Part shown: positions 7,774 to 14,684 of the stretch, in pieces
How positions within the stretch are numbered: the stretch's first letter is position 1
Layout of the letters: each line of letters begins with the position of its first letter
NCBI GenBank assembly: GCA_034180465.1
Contig: JAXFOH010000123.1
Span: 1-16,173, forward strand
Length of the DNA stretch: 16,173 bases
Reading direction: 5' to 3'
Origin: CAKUIA01 sp034180465
GTDB lineage: Bacteria; Verrucomicrobiota; Verrucomicrobiia; Opitutales; Intestinicryptomonadaceae
Position numbers and translations under genes: made by a program
The notes under the pieces: model-generated
Told to the model about the DNA's origin: nothing
The model's database searches: none
The model's input: only the letters and a program-made list of their open reading frames with translations

Positions 7774-8655
7774 TTACTTCAAAATTCGCATTTCCAATTC
7801 AAGTTTTATCTTAAATTTTTCGTACACACATTTTTGTATGTGTTCGGTTAAACGCAAAATATCCGCCGAAGTTGCGTTGTTGGCGTTTAAAATCCAGTTG
7901 GCGTGAACGTTGCTTACAACTGCCCCGCCAACCGAAAAGCCTTTTAGATTGCATTTGTCTATATAATAGCCCGCCGAAACACCGTTTACATTTTTAAAGA
8001 CGCTACCTACGTTTTTATTGTTCTTCGGCTGGCGCAATTTCCTTTGCTCTATTGCCTGCCTAATTTTTTCGGAAATGTTGCAATCGCTATTTGGCGTATA
8101 AAATTTTGCCGAAACAAGTGCATATCTGCCCTGCTGCAAAACGCTGCTTCTATAGTTAAAAAGCATATCGCTTTTGCCTAGTTGAATAACTTTTTGCGTT
8201 TTTAAGTCTATGGCTATGGCACTTACAAATAAAGACGAAATTTCCAGCCTTTCGGGATGCGAAATGCCTGCGTTCATACAAATTGCCCCGCCTATGCTAC
8301 CGGGTATGCCCGCAAGGAAATCTATATTGCCCACATTGTTCTTAGCCCAAAAAGCCAGCAGGCTAGGCAGCGACATAGAAGCTAAAACTGTAGTGTAGCC
8401 GTCCAAAAATTGTGGCACATTAATGCAAGGCTTAAAGTGTATAAGCATAAAATCGCTGGGGTTGTCTACAACCAAAGTGTTGTATCCGCCGCCCAATATT
8501 TTTACGGGCAAAGACTTTTTTGCCGCAAATTCCAACGCCTTTTCAAGAACATCAACGCCGCAAGAGCCTGCGTCTAGATAATAGCGACAAGCCCCGCCAC
8601 ATTTAAAACCGCAAAATGGTGCAAGCAAAACATTCTCTTTGATAAATTCGGGCAT
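7774..8655 (-). CDS. murB: UDP-N-acetylenolpyruvoylglucosamine reductase (MurB)
   Basis: The product has 293 residues. MurB reduces UDP-GlcNAc-enolpyruvate to UDP-MurNAc with NADPH and FAD in the cytoplasm, the second committed step of peptidoglycan precursor synthesis. FAD-binding motifs are visible: ILGGGYNTLV (about 53-62; the usual GSN is GYN here), and GIPGSIGGAICMNAG (about 116-130). Catalytic positions are present: Arg in YRSS (about 169), Ser in GSVFKN (about 218) and Glu in LELEMRIL (about 288). The C-terminal 'GFSVGGAVVSNVHANWILN' block is typical. The short length points to the type II form without the extra loop of the E. coli enzyme. The start ATG has no Shine-Dalgarno sequence. 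It is divergent from the phage-like operon, with 114 bases between the two starts, and is not embedded in a cell-wall gene cluster here. Confidence 0.93.
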   Translation of the reverse strand: MPEFIKENVLLAPFCGFKCGGACRYYLDAGSCGVDVLEKALEFAAKKSLPVKILGGGYNTLVVDNPSDFMLIHFKPCINVPQFLDGYTTVLASMSLPSLLAFWAKNNVGNIDFLAGIPGSIGGAICMNAGISHPERLEISSLFVSAIAIDLKTQKVIQLGKSDMLFNYRSSVLQQGRYALVSAKFYTPNSDCNISEKIRQAIEQRKLRQPKNNKNVGSVFKNVNGVSAGYYIDKCNLKGFSVGGAVVSNVHANWILNANNATSADILRLTEHIQKCVYEKFKIKLELEMRILK

Positions 8656-8769
8656 CTAAAAAATATTCAAAAATAAAAAATCTATCGTTCAAGAAAAAAA
8701 CGCAAACGGTTCAAACAACGCAAAGCATGGTTTTTGGCTGAAGCAAAACAAATATATAACGGCTTTGCT

Positions 8770-10764
8770 ATGAGCGAAATCAACACACTATATGTATATG
8801 CAGCCCAAACTCCCACAAACGGGCAAAACGGCGAAATATTGCGTTTTAAACAAGGCGACGACGTTAACATTGCCGTAGCCTTTTTCGAAAAATCGGGCAG
8901 CTTGCGCGACTTGTCTAATGTGGAAAAAATTGTATTGGAAATATTCGACATTGGCGGATACAACAGCCCCGCCCCAAGACAATCTGAAATTTTGCTGCAA
9001 AAAGTTTGCAGCCAGCTAAACAAAGATTTGCAACTTTTGCAGTGGCAAAGCAAAACCGCACAACACGCATTTTTTGAATTGGACGCAAGTCAAACAAATT
9101 TTAAAAGCGGCGAAAACTGGCTTAAATTTACCGCCGTTTGCGGCAAACAAAAGAAATTTACCCTTTGCGCAGGCTGGATTGAATGCGAGGAAAATTTTTG
9201 CGCAGACGCTTTATATACGCCGCCCGATGTAGAACAATGGAAGTCTCTTGCCGAAAGCGCGGCGCTAAGTGCACAAACAAACGCTCTTTTAGCCGAAGGA
9301 TACGCCGTTGGCACACAAAACAACTCAGAAAGCGAATATAAGGAAAATTGCGCAAAATACTTTTTTGAAAAGTCAAAAAATAGTGCCGAAACTGCAGCAA
9401 ATTCAGAGTTGAAAGCAAAGCAATATGCCGAAACTGCAAGTGCATGCAAAAGCGCAAGCGAAGAATTTTGCAAAACGGCACAAAATGCCCAAACTGCTGC
9501 AATTAACGCAAAAGATGAGGCACAAAACGCAAAAACAGCTGCGCAAAATGCGGCAAACACCGCCGCACAAGCCGATATTGGGCAATATAAAATACAAAAG
9601 GCAAACAACGGCTTTCTACACATAATAAACGGCGAGGCAAAAACTGCATTTACGCTAAAGCCGCCATTTACCATATTGGCTAAAATCGAAAAATATTCCG
9701 GCACACTGTTTAATGTTGGCAACTTAAAAATTTCGGCGTCTACAAATGTTATTACTGCCTACAATGCAAGCGAAACACCGCTTTTAAGCACGAAAATAAA
9801 TGCAAACTATATAAATTGCGTGGCAATTGTATGCACAAATTCAACGCTAAAAATTTCGGCAAACACGGGTGTGTTTGGCTTTGCCGACTTTGAATTTAGC
9901 AGCAAAGACAACGCAAACCTTGCCATAGGCAGCATTTCGCAAAGCCGGGGCAATATTGCAGATATAGCGGTTTTAAATTTCGACTTATCTACTGAAAACC
10001 CTCCCTACAGTTTTGCGGATTATGTTAAAGGCAAAAGTTTGCCGCCCTACCTTACAAACCTATTGGCGAAAAACACAGATACAAGTATGGGCGCAACAAG
10101 CGACAACGGCTGGGATATTACTGAAACAACAACTATTGCCATAAAACGCGGAGTTTGGACTGCAAGCGCAACGGCAATTTATTACTTAAAAAATAGAATC
10201 CTAAGCGAAAGCGAAACAGCCTTGGGCATAAATAACGCGGTAGACATTGCAGGCGCATTTATTATGTCTGGCAGCGGATGCTTATATTCAAATATTTCGG
10301 TTTTCGGCTACGGGCAAGTTACGCTGAAAATAAAATTTAAATACCGCAAAAACAACACAAGCGTTTCTACAACACCATATTCTGGAATAAACATAGGAAC
10401 AATGGGAGGCCACATTTTGTTTTTGCAAATTAAGCTTAGCGACTGCACCGATACCGAGTGGCATACCTACGAAGGCACAATAACAAAAACAATCCCCAAA
10501 GGAGTGCAAAACGAACTAAGCGGCAGAATTGGATTAAGCGCAGGGTCGCTTACTGGAACATATGTCGATTACGCCTGGAGCATTGCCGATTTGGAATTCG
10601 AAATTTTAGGGGCCTCTTTGGCGTTGGAAAATTTCACATTCAAAAACGGAATAACGAAGACTATTCCCGACAAGTCGGCGCAAAACAGCAATGTTTTGCT
10701 AAGCGGCTACATTGCAAGCCCAAACGACATCACAATAGAGCGTCTTTACAATCTCTTCAAATAG
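8770..10764 (+). CDS. phage tail-fibre/baseplate-like protein with coiled coil and carbohydrate-binding-like domains
   Basis: The product has 664 residues from ATG 8770. A TTG at 8734 would add 12 residues but is a less likely start. Residues about 1-145 resemble the N-terminal baseplate-attachment domain of upper baseplate or fibre proteins ('FKQGDDVNIAVAFFE...', 'LEIFD'). Residues about 150-270 are Ala-rich with A/K/E/Q/N heptads (SAETAANS..., AQNAKTAAQNAANTAAQ), a long trimeric coiled coil as in many phage fibres. Residues about 280-430 look like a LamG/concanavalin beta-sandwich ('FTLKPPFTILAKI', 'SQSRGNIADIAVLNFDLS'). Residues about 445-640 form a second beta-rich, jelly-roll-like domain ending in a short amphipathic tail. 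Such proteins bind cell-surface sugars. It heads a four-gene operon; no other tail gene is upstream, where murB is divergent. Function is by architecture only. Confidence 0.75.
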   Translation: MSEINTLYVYAAQTPTNGQNGEILRFKQGDDVNIAVAFFEKSGSLRDLSNVEKIVLEIFDIGGYNSPAPRQSEILLQKVCSQLNKDLQLLQWQSKTAQHAFFELDASQTNFKSGENWLKFTAVCGKQKKFTLCAGWIECEENFCADALYTPPDVEQWKSLAESAALSAQTNALLAEGYAVGTQNNSESEYKENCAKYFFEKSKNSAETAANSELKAKQYAETASACKSASEEFCKTAQNAQTAAINAKDEAQNAKTAAQNAANTAAQADIGQYKIQKANNGFLHIINGEAKTAFTLKPPFTILAKIEKYSGTLFNVGNLKISASTNVITAYNASETPLLSTKINANYINCVAIVCTNSTLKISANTGVFGFADFEFSSKDNANLAIGSISQSRGNIADIAVLNFDLSTENPPYSFADYVKGKSLPPYLTNLLAKNTDTSMGATSDNGWDITETTTIAIKRGVWTASATAIYYLKNRILSESETALGINNAVDIAGAFIMSGSGCLYSNISVFGYGQVTLKIKFKYRKNNTSVSTTPYSGINIGTMGGHILFLQIKLSDCTDTEWHTYEGTITKTIPKGVQNELSGRIGLSAGSLTGTYVDYAWSIADLEFEILGASLALENFTFKNGITKTIPDKSAQNSNVLLSGYIASPNDITIERLYNLFK

Positions 10765-10779
10765 AAAGGAAATAAATAT

Positions 10780-10986
10780 ATGGATATAAATCTAAAAAAC
10801 GGTTCTCTGTTTAAAGTCAAATACATAAAAGTAGTTGGCACGCTTACCGACTCGAACGGGGTTGAAGTTGGCGGAAATACCGAATTTAAGTTCGACGAAT
10901 CCGAAATAGAAAAGCTAAACCAAAGCGTTGCCCTGCAGCAAGTATACAACGCTATGCAGCACGAAAGCGAAAACGAAGATGTATAG
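10780..10986 (+). CDS. 68-residue protein of the phage-like operon, unknown
   Basis: ATG is preceded by AAAGGA, about 9 bases upstream, and starts 15 bases after the fibre stop. The product is soluble and acidic: a probable small beta domain (about 1-40, 'GSLFKVKYIKVVGTLTDSNGVEVGG') and a C-terminal helix ending HESENEDV. There is no signal peptide or membrane segment, so it is not a holin. A chaperone or small structural partner of the fibre would fit its position, but nothing in the sequence proves this. Its last 8 bases overlap the start of the next gene. Confidence 0.75.
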   Translation: MDINLKNGSLFKVKYIKVVGTLTDSNGVEVGGNTEFKFDESEIEKLNQSVALQQVYNAMQHESENEDV

Positions 10987-11404
10987 CGAGCAAAAAATAG
11001 AAAGTTTGCTTAAAATTGCAAAAGACGCGCACTTGATTGTGCCCGAAGAAATGCTTAAATGCAGTTACGAGATGCTTGTAAAAATCTGCAACGGTGTTGG
11101 CAGCCAAAGTATGCCCGAATGGGCGCGAAATGCCGGCAACCTGTTTTTTAAGGCAATAGAAGCTTCGGCTGCCATACACGATTTTATGTACGAATTTTCG
11201 GACGGCTCGCTACACCTAAAGGAAAAGGCCGACGATATTTTTCTACTAAACGGCATAGACGAAATATACCACAAATACGGCTGGTGGAACTGGAAAAGAT
11301 ATGTTGCCCGCATAAAGCTTATAGCGGCCTACGACATTTTGCGCGCAGTGGGCAACCGTGCATACATAACCGCCTACATAAAGAGAAAGGAAAATAAATT
11401 ATGA
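10979..11404 (+). CDS. small phage-type protein with an HD..Y / AD motif, function unknown
   Basis: The product has 141 residues from ATG 10979, which overlaps the previous gene by 8 bases (ATGTATAG); translation is probably coupled. An upstream ATG at 10928 is open but would overlap the previous gene by 59 bases and is less likely. The central motif is 'AAIHDFMYEFSDGS' (His67, Asp68, Tyr71), followed by 'KEKADDIFL' (about 81-89) and a Trp-rich helix 'YGWWNWKRYVARIKLI'. A His-Asp-x-x-Tyr helix followed by an Ala-Asp helix is seen in DUF1353-like phage proteins and faintly recalls phospholipase A2 active-site helices. I cannot tell whether it is enzymatic. There is no signal peptide. The next gene overlaps by 4 bases (ATGA). 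Confidence 0.75.
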   Translation: MYSEQKIESLLKIAKDAHLIVPEEMLKCSYEMLVKICNGVGSQSMPEWARNAGNLFFKAIEASAAIHDFMYEFSDGSLHLKEKADDIFLLNGIDEIYHKYGWWNWKRYVARIKLIAAYDILRAVGNRAYITAYIKRKENKL

Positions 11405-11775
11405 AAATATACAACGCATTTGCACTTGTTGCAATTTTGCTTATTGGGTGCACCACAACAAAGATAACCGAAACAGAATACGAAAAGGATTCTGCAAACA
11501 TAAAGCTTGTTAAAACAACCGAAACAAACGCCAACCCCATTGTTGTTTTTGCGCAAAACAGCAAAGATAAATCGTGGATATTGCACCAAGGCGGTTGGCG
11601 TTTTAACATAGGCTATGCCGACTGGGGGCTCTCGGGCGGCGTTTTAAACAACACTTTTGCCAGTTTTACAAATAGCGAATTTGGCCTAAAAACCGCCTTG
11701 GCGTGCCCCGAAATTCTCGCCAACGGCAAGTATAACATAAATATAAATAAAGACGGTGTAAAAAGCGAAAATTAG
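11401..11775 (+). CDS. small lipoprotein of the phage-like operon
   Basis: The product has 124 residues. The N-terminus MKIYNAFALVAILLIGC is a lipoprotein signal with lipobox LIGC, and Cys17 is the predicted lipidated residue. AAAGGA stands about 9 bases before the ATG, which overlaps the previous stop (ATGA). The mature part is Thr/Lys-rich and then reads 'WILHQGGWRFNIGYADWGLSGG', an aromatic beta-rich stretch. In a phage setting a small lipoprotein last in the operon could be a spanin-like outer-membrane component or a surface-exclusion lipoprotein, but it lacks the short proline-rich form of typical Rz1. This is inference from position only. No terminator follows; tRNA-Pro starts 72 bases downstream with its own promoter. 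Confidence 0.75.
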   Translation: MKIYNAFALVAILLIGCTTTKITETEYEKDSANIKLVKTTETNANPIVVFAQNSKDKSWILHQGGWRFNIGYADWGLSGGVLNNTFASFTNSEFGLKTALACPEILANGKYNININKDGVKSEN

Positions 11776-11790
11776 CGAATGTATAAAAGC

Positions 11791-11806
11791 CAAGTTTCAA
11801 AACTTG
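11791..11806. repeat. perfect 7+7 inverted repeat touching the tRNA-Pro -35 box
   Basis: CAAGTTT-CA-AAACTTG lies 16 bases after the lipoprotein stop. Its right arm shares TTG with the -35 box TTGACA. The 2-base centre makes a protein-binding site more likely than a terminator, and no T run follows. Confidence 0.4.
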
Positions 11807-11833
11807 ACAATAGCATGATAAATGTCTTTTATT
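11804..11833 (+). promoter_or_regulatory. tRNA-Pro promoter
   Basis: TTGACA (11804-11809) is followed by TTTATT (11828-11833) after 18 bases, or TTTTAT after 17. The mature tRNA starts 15 bases after the -10 box, which is right for a short 5' leader. The -10 hexamer is the same as in the fadL promoter. Confidence 0.55.
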
Positions 11834-11847
11834 CTACGGATAAATTT

Positions 11848-11922
11848 CGGGTGATAGCGCAGTCTGGCTAGCGCACCTGGTTTGGGACCAGGGGGTCGTG
11901 GGTTCGAATCCCACTCGCCCGA
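11848..11922 (+). tRNA. tRNA-Pro (anticodon TGG)
   Basis: The acceptor arms CGGGTGA and TCGCCCG pair with one G-U. The anticodon arm CCTGG/CCAGG holds the loop TTTGGGA, giving TGG. The T arm has GGTTCGAATCC. The discriminator is A (11922) and CCA is not encoded, unlike tRNA-Cys in this window. C1-G72 is the usual bacterial tRNA-Pro end pair. Confidence 0.96.
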
Positions 11923-12020
11923 CATTTTATAAGCCTGCATTCCTATTGATTGTATCGCGCCACAAGGTTTGAGGTAATTGTGCCATACGTTTGAGCATTT
12001 TTTGAAAAACGCGATATTTT

Positions 12021-12172
12021 GGCTCAACGTCAAAGATTGTGGAATGAATAAAAAAAGGAGGGCAAAGAAGAGAAAAAATCTCTTACAATATCCAGTGTGC
12101 AATTTAGAAGTTTTAAGATACTAAGGACGGTAAGCGTAAAAATCGCGGAATACTTCCTATATACCGTTTCAG
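12021..12172 (+). mobile_element. decayed left end of an ISL3-type element
   Basis: This stretch aligns by eye with the left end of the complete ISL3 element at 14605. Shared parts in order are the terminal repeat (GGCTCAACGTCAAAGATTGTG against CGCTCATCGTCAAAGATAGTG), an A run, GGAGG, CAAAG, a hairpin and ACAAT. The first codons then read F..(F/Y)(K/R)(I/V)(L/I)R in both copies, and a shared 'GGAATAC' follows. The relic has ATA where the complete copy has its start ATG, lacks 12 bases near the end, and reaches TGA at about 12176. No right end was found before the glycosidase promoter. The rest of 11923-12020 and 12177-12223 shows nothing I recognise. Confidence 0.65.
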
Positions 12173-12223
12173 CTTGATTGTAAACATTGCCTAACATTTT
12201 TCAAAATAAATCAAAAAAAGAAT

Positions 12224-12252
12224 TTTACATTACATCAAAATTTATCTAAAAT
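12224..12252 (+). promoter_or_regulatory. promoter of the intact glycosidase gene, nearly leaderless
   Basis: TTTACA (12224-12229) and TAAAAT (12247-12252) are separated by exactly 17 bases, each matching 5 of 6 consensus bases. The ATG follows after only 10 bases, so transcription would start 3-4 bases before the start codon. No Shine-Dalgarno sequence fits. Confidence 0.6.
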
Positions 12253-12262
12253 TTCCCACACT

Positions 12263-14518
12263 ATGAAAGGAATATTTTATTTTTGCGTATCGACAATCGT
12301 ATTGGGCCTTCTCGTAGGTTGCAACTGCGATAACCAGCCCTCAGGCAAAAGCAACGCACCCTATCGCGCCGAAGTCAAAAACGAAAACGGCCGTCCGCGC
12401 CTCTATGTCAACGGCAAGGAAATGCAGCCAATCGTTTACGGAATGAGCGACATCGCCGCCTGGCGTACTTGGTTGCCCGAACCGCAGAAGAACATCAAAT
12501 TCTTCGCACAGGAAGGCGTCAAAATCGTCCTCATCGACTCCGAATTGCGCCACACTTGGAAACAGGACGGTTCGGTCGATATCTCAAACATCAAAAAAGA
12601 CATCCGCGGCGTACTCGACGTTTCGCCCGACGCCCCGATTATCGTGCGAATCCACGTCAACGCTCCATATTGGTGGACGCTCGAAAATCGCGACCAGGTC
12701 GTAGAATTCGGCGATGGCCCGTGGGTAGACGACAAGAAAACCGACGACGTCAGACTGATAAAAAACGACCAGCCGCGCGTTATGCGCATTTCGCTGGCGT
12801 CTAAAAAATGGCTGAAAGAAAGCGGCGAAGTTCTCGAACGGGCGTGCAGGGAACTATCTTCGACCCCCGAGGGCGGCCGCGTCATCGCATTTCAAATCGC
12901 GGGCGGGCTGCAGGGCGAATGGCATCAGTGGGGTAGTGTCGAGCATGAGCCCGATTTCAGCAAACCGATGCAGGAGCGTTTCAGGGAGTACTTGAAGCAA
13001 AAATATCACAACGACGCCACTTTGCAAAAGGCGTGGGGTAATCCCGCCGCCACAATTGCCGGAGCGAAAATCCCGCCGCTGCCCGAACGATATAAGACCG
13101 ACGACGGCAACTTCCGCAACCCCGTCTTGCGCGCTGACGTCGTCGATTCGCTCGAAACCCTGTTGCTTACAATCAGCGAAGACATTCTGTACTTCTCGAA
13201 AATCGTCAAGCAAAGCTGGGGACGCCCCGTGCTTTGCGGTGCATTCAACGGCTATGCATTCGACCTCTTCGGACGCGCACCTATCAGCGGACACCTGGAG
13301 TCTAAAATGCTTTTCGATTCGCCGGATTTCGACTTCTTCTGCGCTCCCTTCCCCTACTCGATAAACCGCAAATTTGACGGTTTCGGGCTCTCCCGCAACT
13401 TGCTCGATTCCGCCAGAATCCACGGCAAACTCTCGCTGATGGAAATGGACCAGCACCCAATCGGGACTCCGATGTACGACGACCGCAAGCCCGCCGATGC
13501 CCCTGTGCTTCCGCCCGAATATGTCGGCGGCGACCCGAAATACTTCCCTCAGACAATCGCCCTTATGCGCAAAAATATGCTCGAAAACTATACCCACGGC
13601 GAGGGTGCATATTTTTACGACCACCGCTTGATTTTCAACGGTTCGCTCACCCGTAAAACGGGCTGGTGGTGCTCGCCGGCATTGAGGGCGGAGGTCGGCA
13701 ATATCGCAAACATCTGGCAAACCTACGGCGCGAAAAAGTTCGAACGTCCCTCCGATGTCGCAGTCGTGCTCGACAACCCTTCCTTCTACGCTTGTGCTCC
13801 AGACTTCCTGCAGCAAAACGAGGTCGTCTTCCCGTTCCTTCGCGCCCTCAGTCATAGCGGCGTCGTCTACGATACAATCCATTCTTTCGATTTGGATAAA
13901 ATCGACCTTCCCCGCTATAAGTGTGTGATTTTTCTCAACGCCCAACGCGCCGACGCCGCGCAGCGTAAATTCGTCAGGGAAAAACTCCAAAACAACGGAA
14001 GAACACTTGTCTGGATTTACGCCGCAGGATATTCCGACGGCAAACGATTGGGCGCGGATTTGACTGAGGAACTCACGGGGTTCAAATTTGAGAAGTTTAC
14101 GGACGCTCCGCTTCAATTGCGTTATGCCGACGCGAAATTCCCGCCTGAAACCCCGAAAATCAAGGGTATAGTATCGCCAATACTCGTTCCGACAGACGGA
14201 ACGCCCATCGCCTATTACGGCGATTCCCAAAAAGTTGCGGTGGCAAAGAAAACCTTCCCGACCCATACTGCCTACTATTTCGGCATTCCGCCGCAGGGTA
14301 AAAAAGTAGTCTCCGATATCGTCGCCGAAAGCGGCGCGCATATCTATTGCACAAGCGGCGAGCCGATACAGGTCGGTGGCGGCATTTTATGCCTTACAAG
14401 CGCAAATGGCGGGAAACGTACAATCAATTTGGCAAACGGCAAAAAAGTCGAGTTGGACATTCCGCAGTGTTCCACAACAGTCATCGACTCCGTAACGGGC
14501 GAGATTATCTTAAAATAA
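12263..14518 (+). CDS. GH42-like glycoside hydrolase, lipoprotein
   Basis: The product has 751 residues. Residues 1-20 are a lipoprotein signal with lipobox LVGC (Cys20), so the enzyme is probably membrane-anchored. A clan GH-A barrel follows (about 40-470): 'GRPRLYVNGKEMQP' at its start, likely acid/base Glu219 in 'GGLQGEWHQWG', the GH42-type 'FREYLKQKYHNDATLQKAWG' (about 240-259), and likely nucleophile Glu394 in 'SLMEMDQHP'. Residues about 495-625 resemble the beta-galactosidase trimerisation domain ('SDVAVVLDNPS', 'YKCVIFLNAQ'), and a small beta domain ends the protein. Exo-glycosidase activity on beta-galactosides or similar plant or host glycans is plausible; the substrate is not readable. 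Codons end mostly in C or G and the gene is clearly richer in G+C than its surroundings, which suggests transfer. It lies between an ISL3 relic and a complete ISL3 element. The family is close to, but may not be, canonical GH42. Confidence 0.85.
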   Translation: MKGIFYFCVSTIVLGLLVGCNCDNQPSGKSNAPYRAEVKNENGRPRLYVNGKEMQPIVYGMSDIAAWRTWLPEPQKNIKFFAQEGVKIVLIDSELRHTWKQDGSVDISNIKKDIRGVLDVSPDAPIIVRIHVNAPYWWTLENRDQVVEFGDGPWVDDKKTDDVRLIKNDQPRVMRISLASKKWLKESGEVLERACRELSSTPEGGRVIAFQIAGGLQGEWHQWGSVEHEPDFSKPMQERFREYLKQKYHNDATLQKAWGNPAATIAGAKIPPLPERYKTDDGNFRNPVLRADVVDSLETLLLTISEDILYFSKIVKQSWGRPVLCGAFNGYAFDLFGRAPISGHLESKMLFDSPDFDFFCAPFPYSINRKFDGFGLSRNLLDSARIHGKLSLMEMDQHPIGTPMYDDRKPADAPVLPPEYVGGDPKYFPQTIALMRKNMLENYTHGEGAYFYDHRLIFNGSLTRKTGWWCSPALRAEVGNIANIWQTYGAKKFERPSDVAVVLDNPSFYACAPDFLQQNEVVFPFLRALSHSGVVYDTIHSFDLDKIDLPRYKCVIFLNAQRADAAQRKFVREKLQNNGRTLVWIYAAGYSDGKRLGADLTEELTGFKFEKFTDAPLQLRYADAKFPPETPKIKGIVSPILVPTDGTPIAYYGDSQKVAVAKKTFPTHTAYYFGIPPQGKKVVSDIVAESGAHIYCTSGEPIQVGGGILCLTSANGGKRTINLANGKKVELDIPQCSTTVIDSVTGEIILK

Positions 14519-14654
14519 CCCGCCCCATAGAGGCTGAATGGAAAATACGGCGGAACGCCAAGACAAGCGGATTATGAGAAAAACTTAATTCCGCGACATT
14601 TCCGCGCTCATCGTCAAAGATAGTGGGATGAGGGTAGGAGAAGAAGAAAAAAAG

Positions 14655-14684
14655 GGAGGCAAAGAGGACGAAAGTCCTACAATG
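14655..14684 (+). promoter_or_regulatory. ribosome-binding site split by a hairpin
   Basis: GGAGG (14655-14659) lies 22 bases before the ATG (14682-14684), too far for normal initiation. Between them AGGAC-GAAA-GTCCT (14665-14678) forms a perfect 5-pair stem closed by a stable GNRA-type loop. Folded away, it leaves 8 bases between Shine-Dalgarno and ATG, the optimal distance. The relic at 12057-12090 has the same order with a different but still fully paired stem. Confidence 0.6.

Noticed and set aside
9090..9722. 210-residue minus-strand frame rich in Ala, Phe and Cys
   Set aside because: It is the antisense image of the Ala-rich coiled coil of the fibre gene.
11848..11922. tRNA-Pro as prophage attachment site
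   Set aside because: No copy of the tRNA 3' end is seen on the far side of the phage-like operon (8656-8769) and no integrase is present.
11981..12030. ACGTTTGAGC and GGCTCAACGT as a short inverted repeat around the relic end
   Set aside because: The match is imperfect and short; it could be a right end of another lost IS but cannot be supported.
11797..12102. 101-residue minus-strand frame containing GEWDSNPRPPGPKPGALA
   Set aside because: It is antisense to tRNA-Pro; this peptide is a well-known false translation of tRNA-Pro genes.
12854..14341. 495-residue minus-strand open frame
   Set aside because: It lies fully antisense to the glycosidase, whose G/C-ending codons make stop codons rare on the other strand; no domain or start signal is recognisable.
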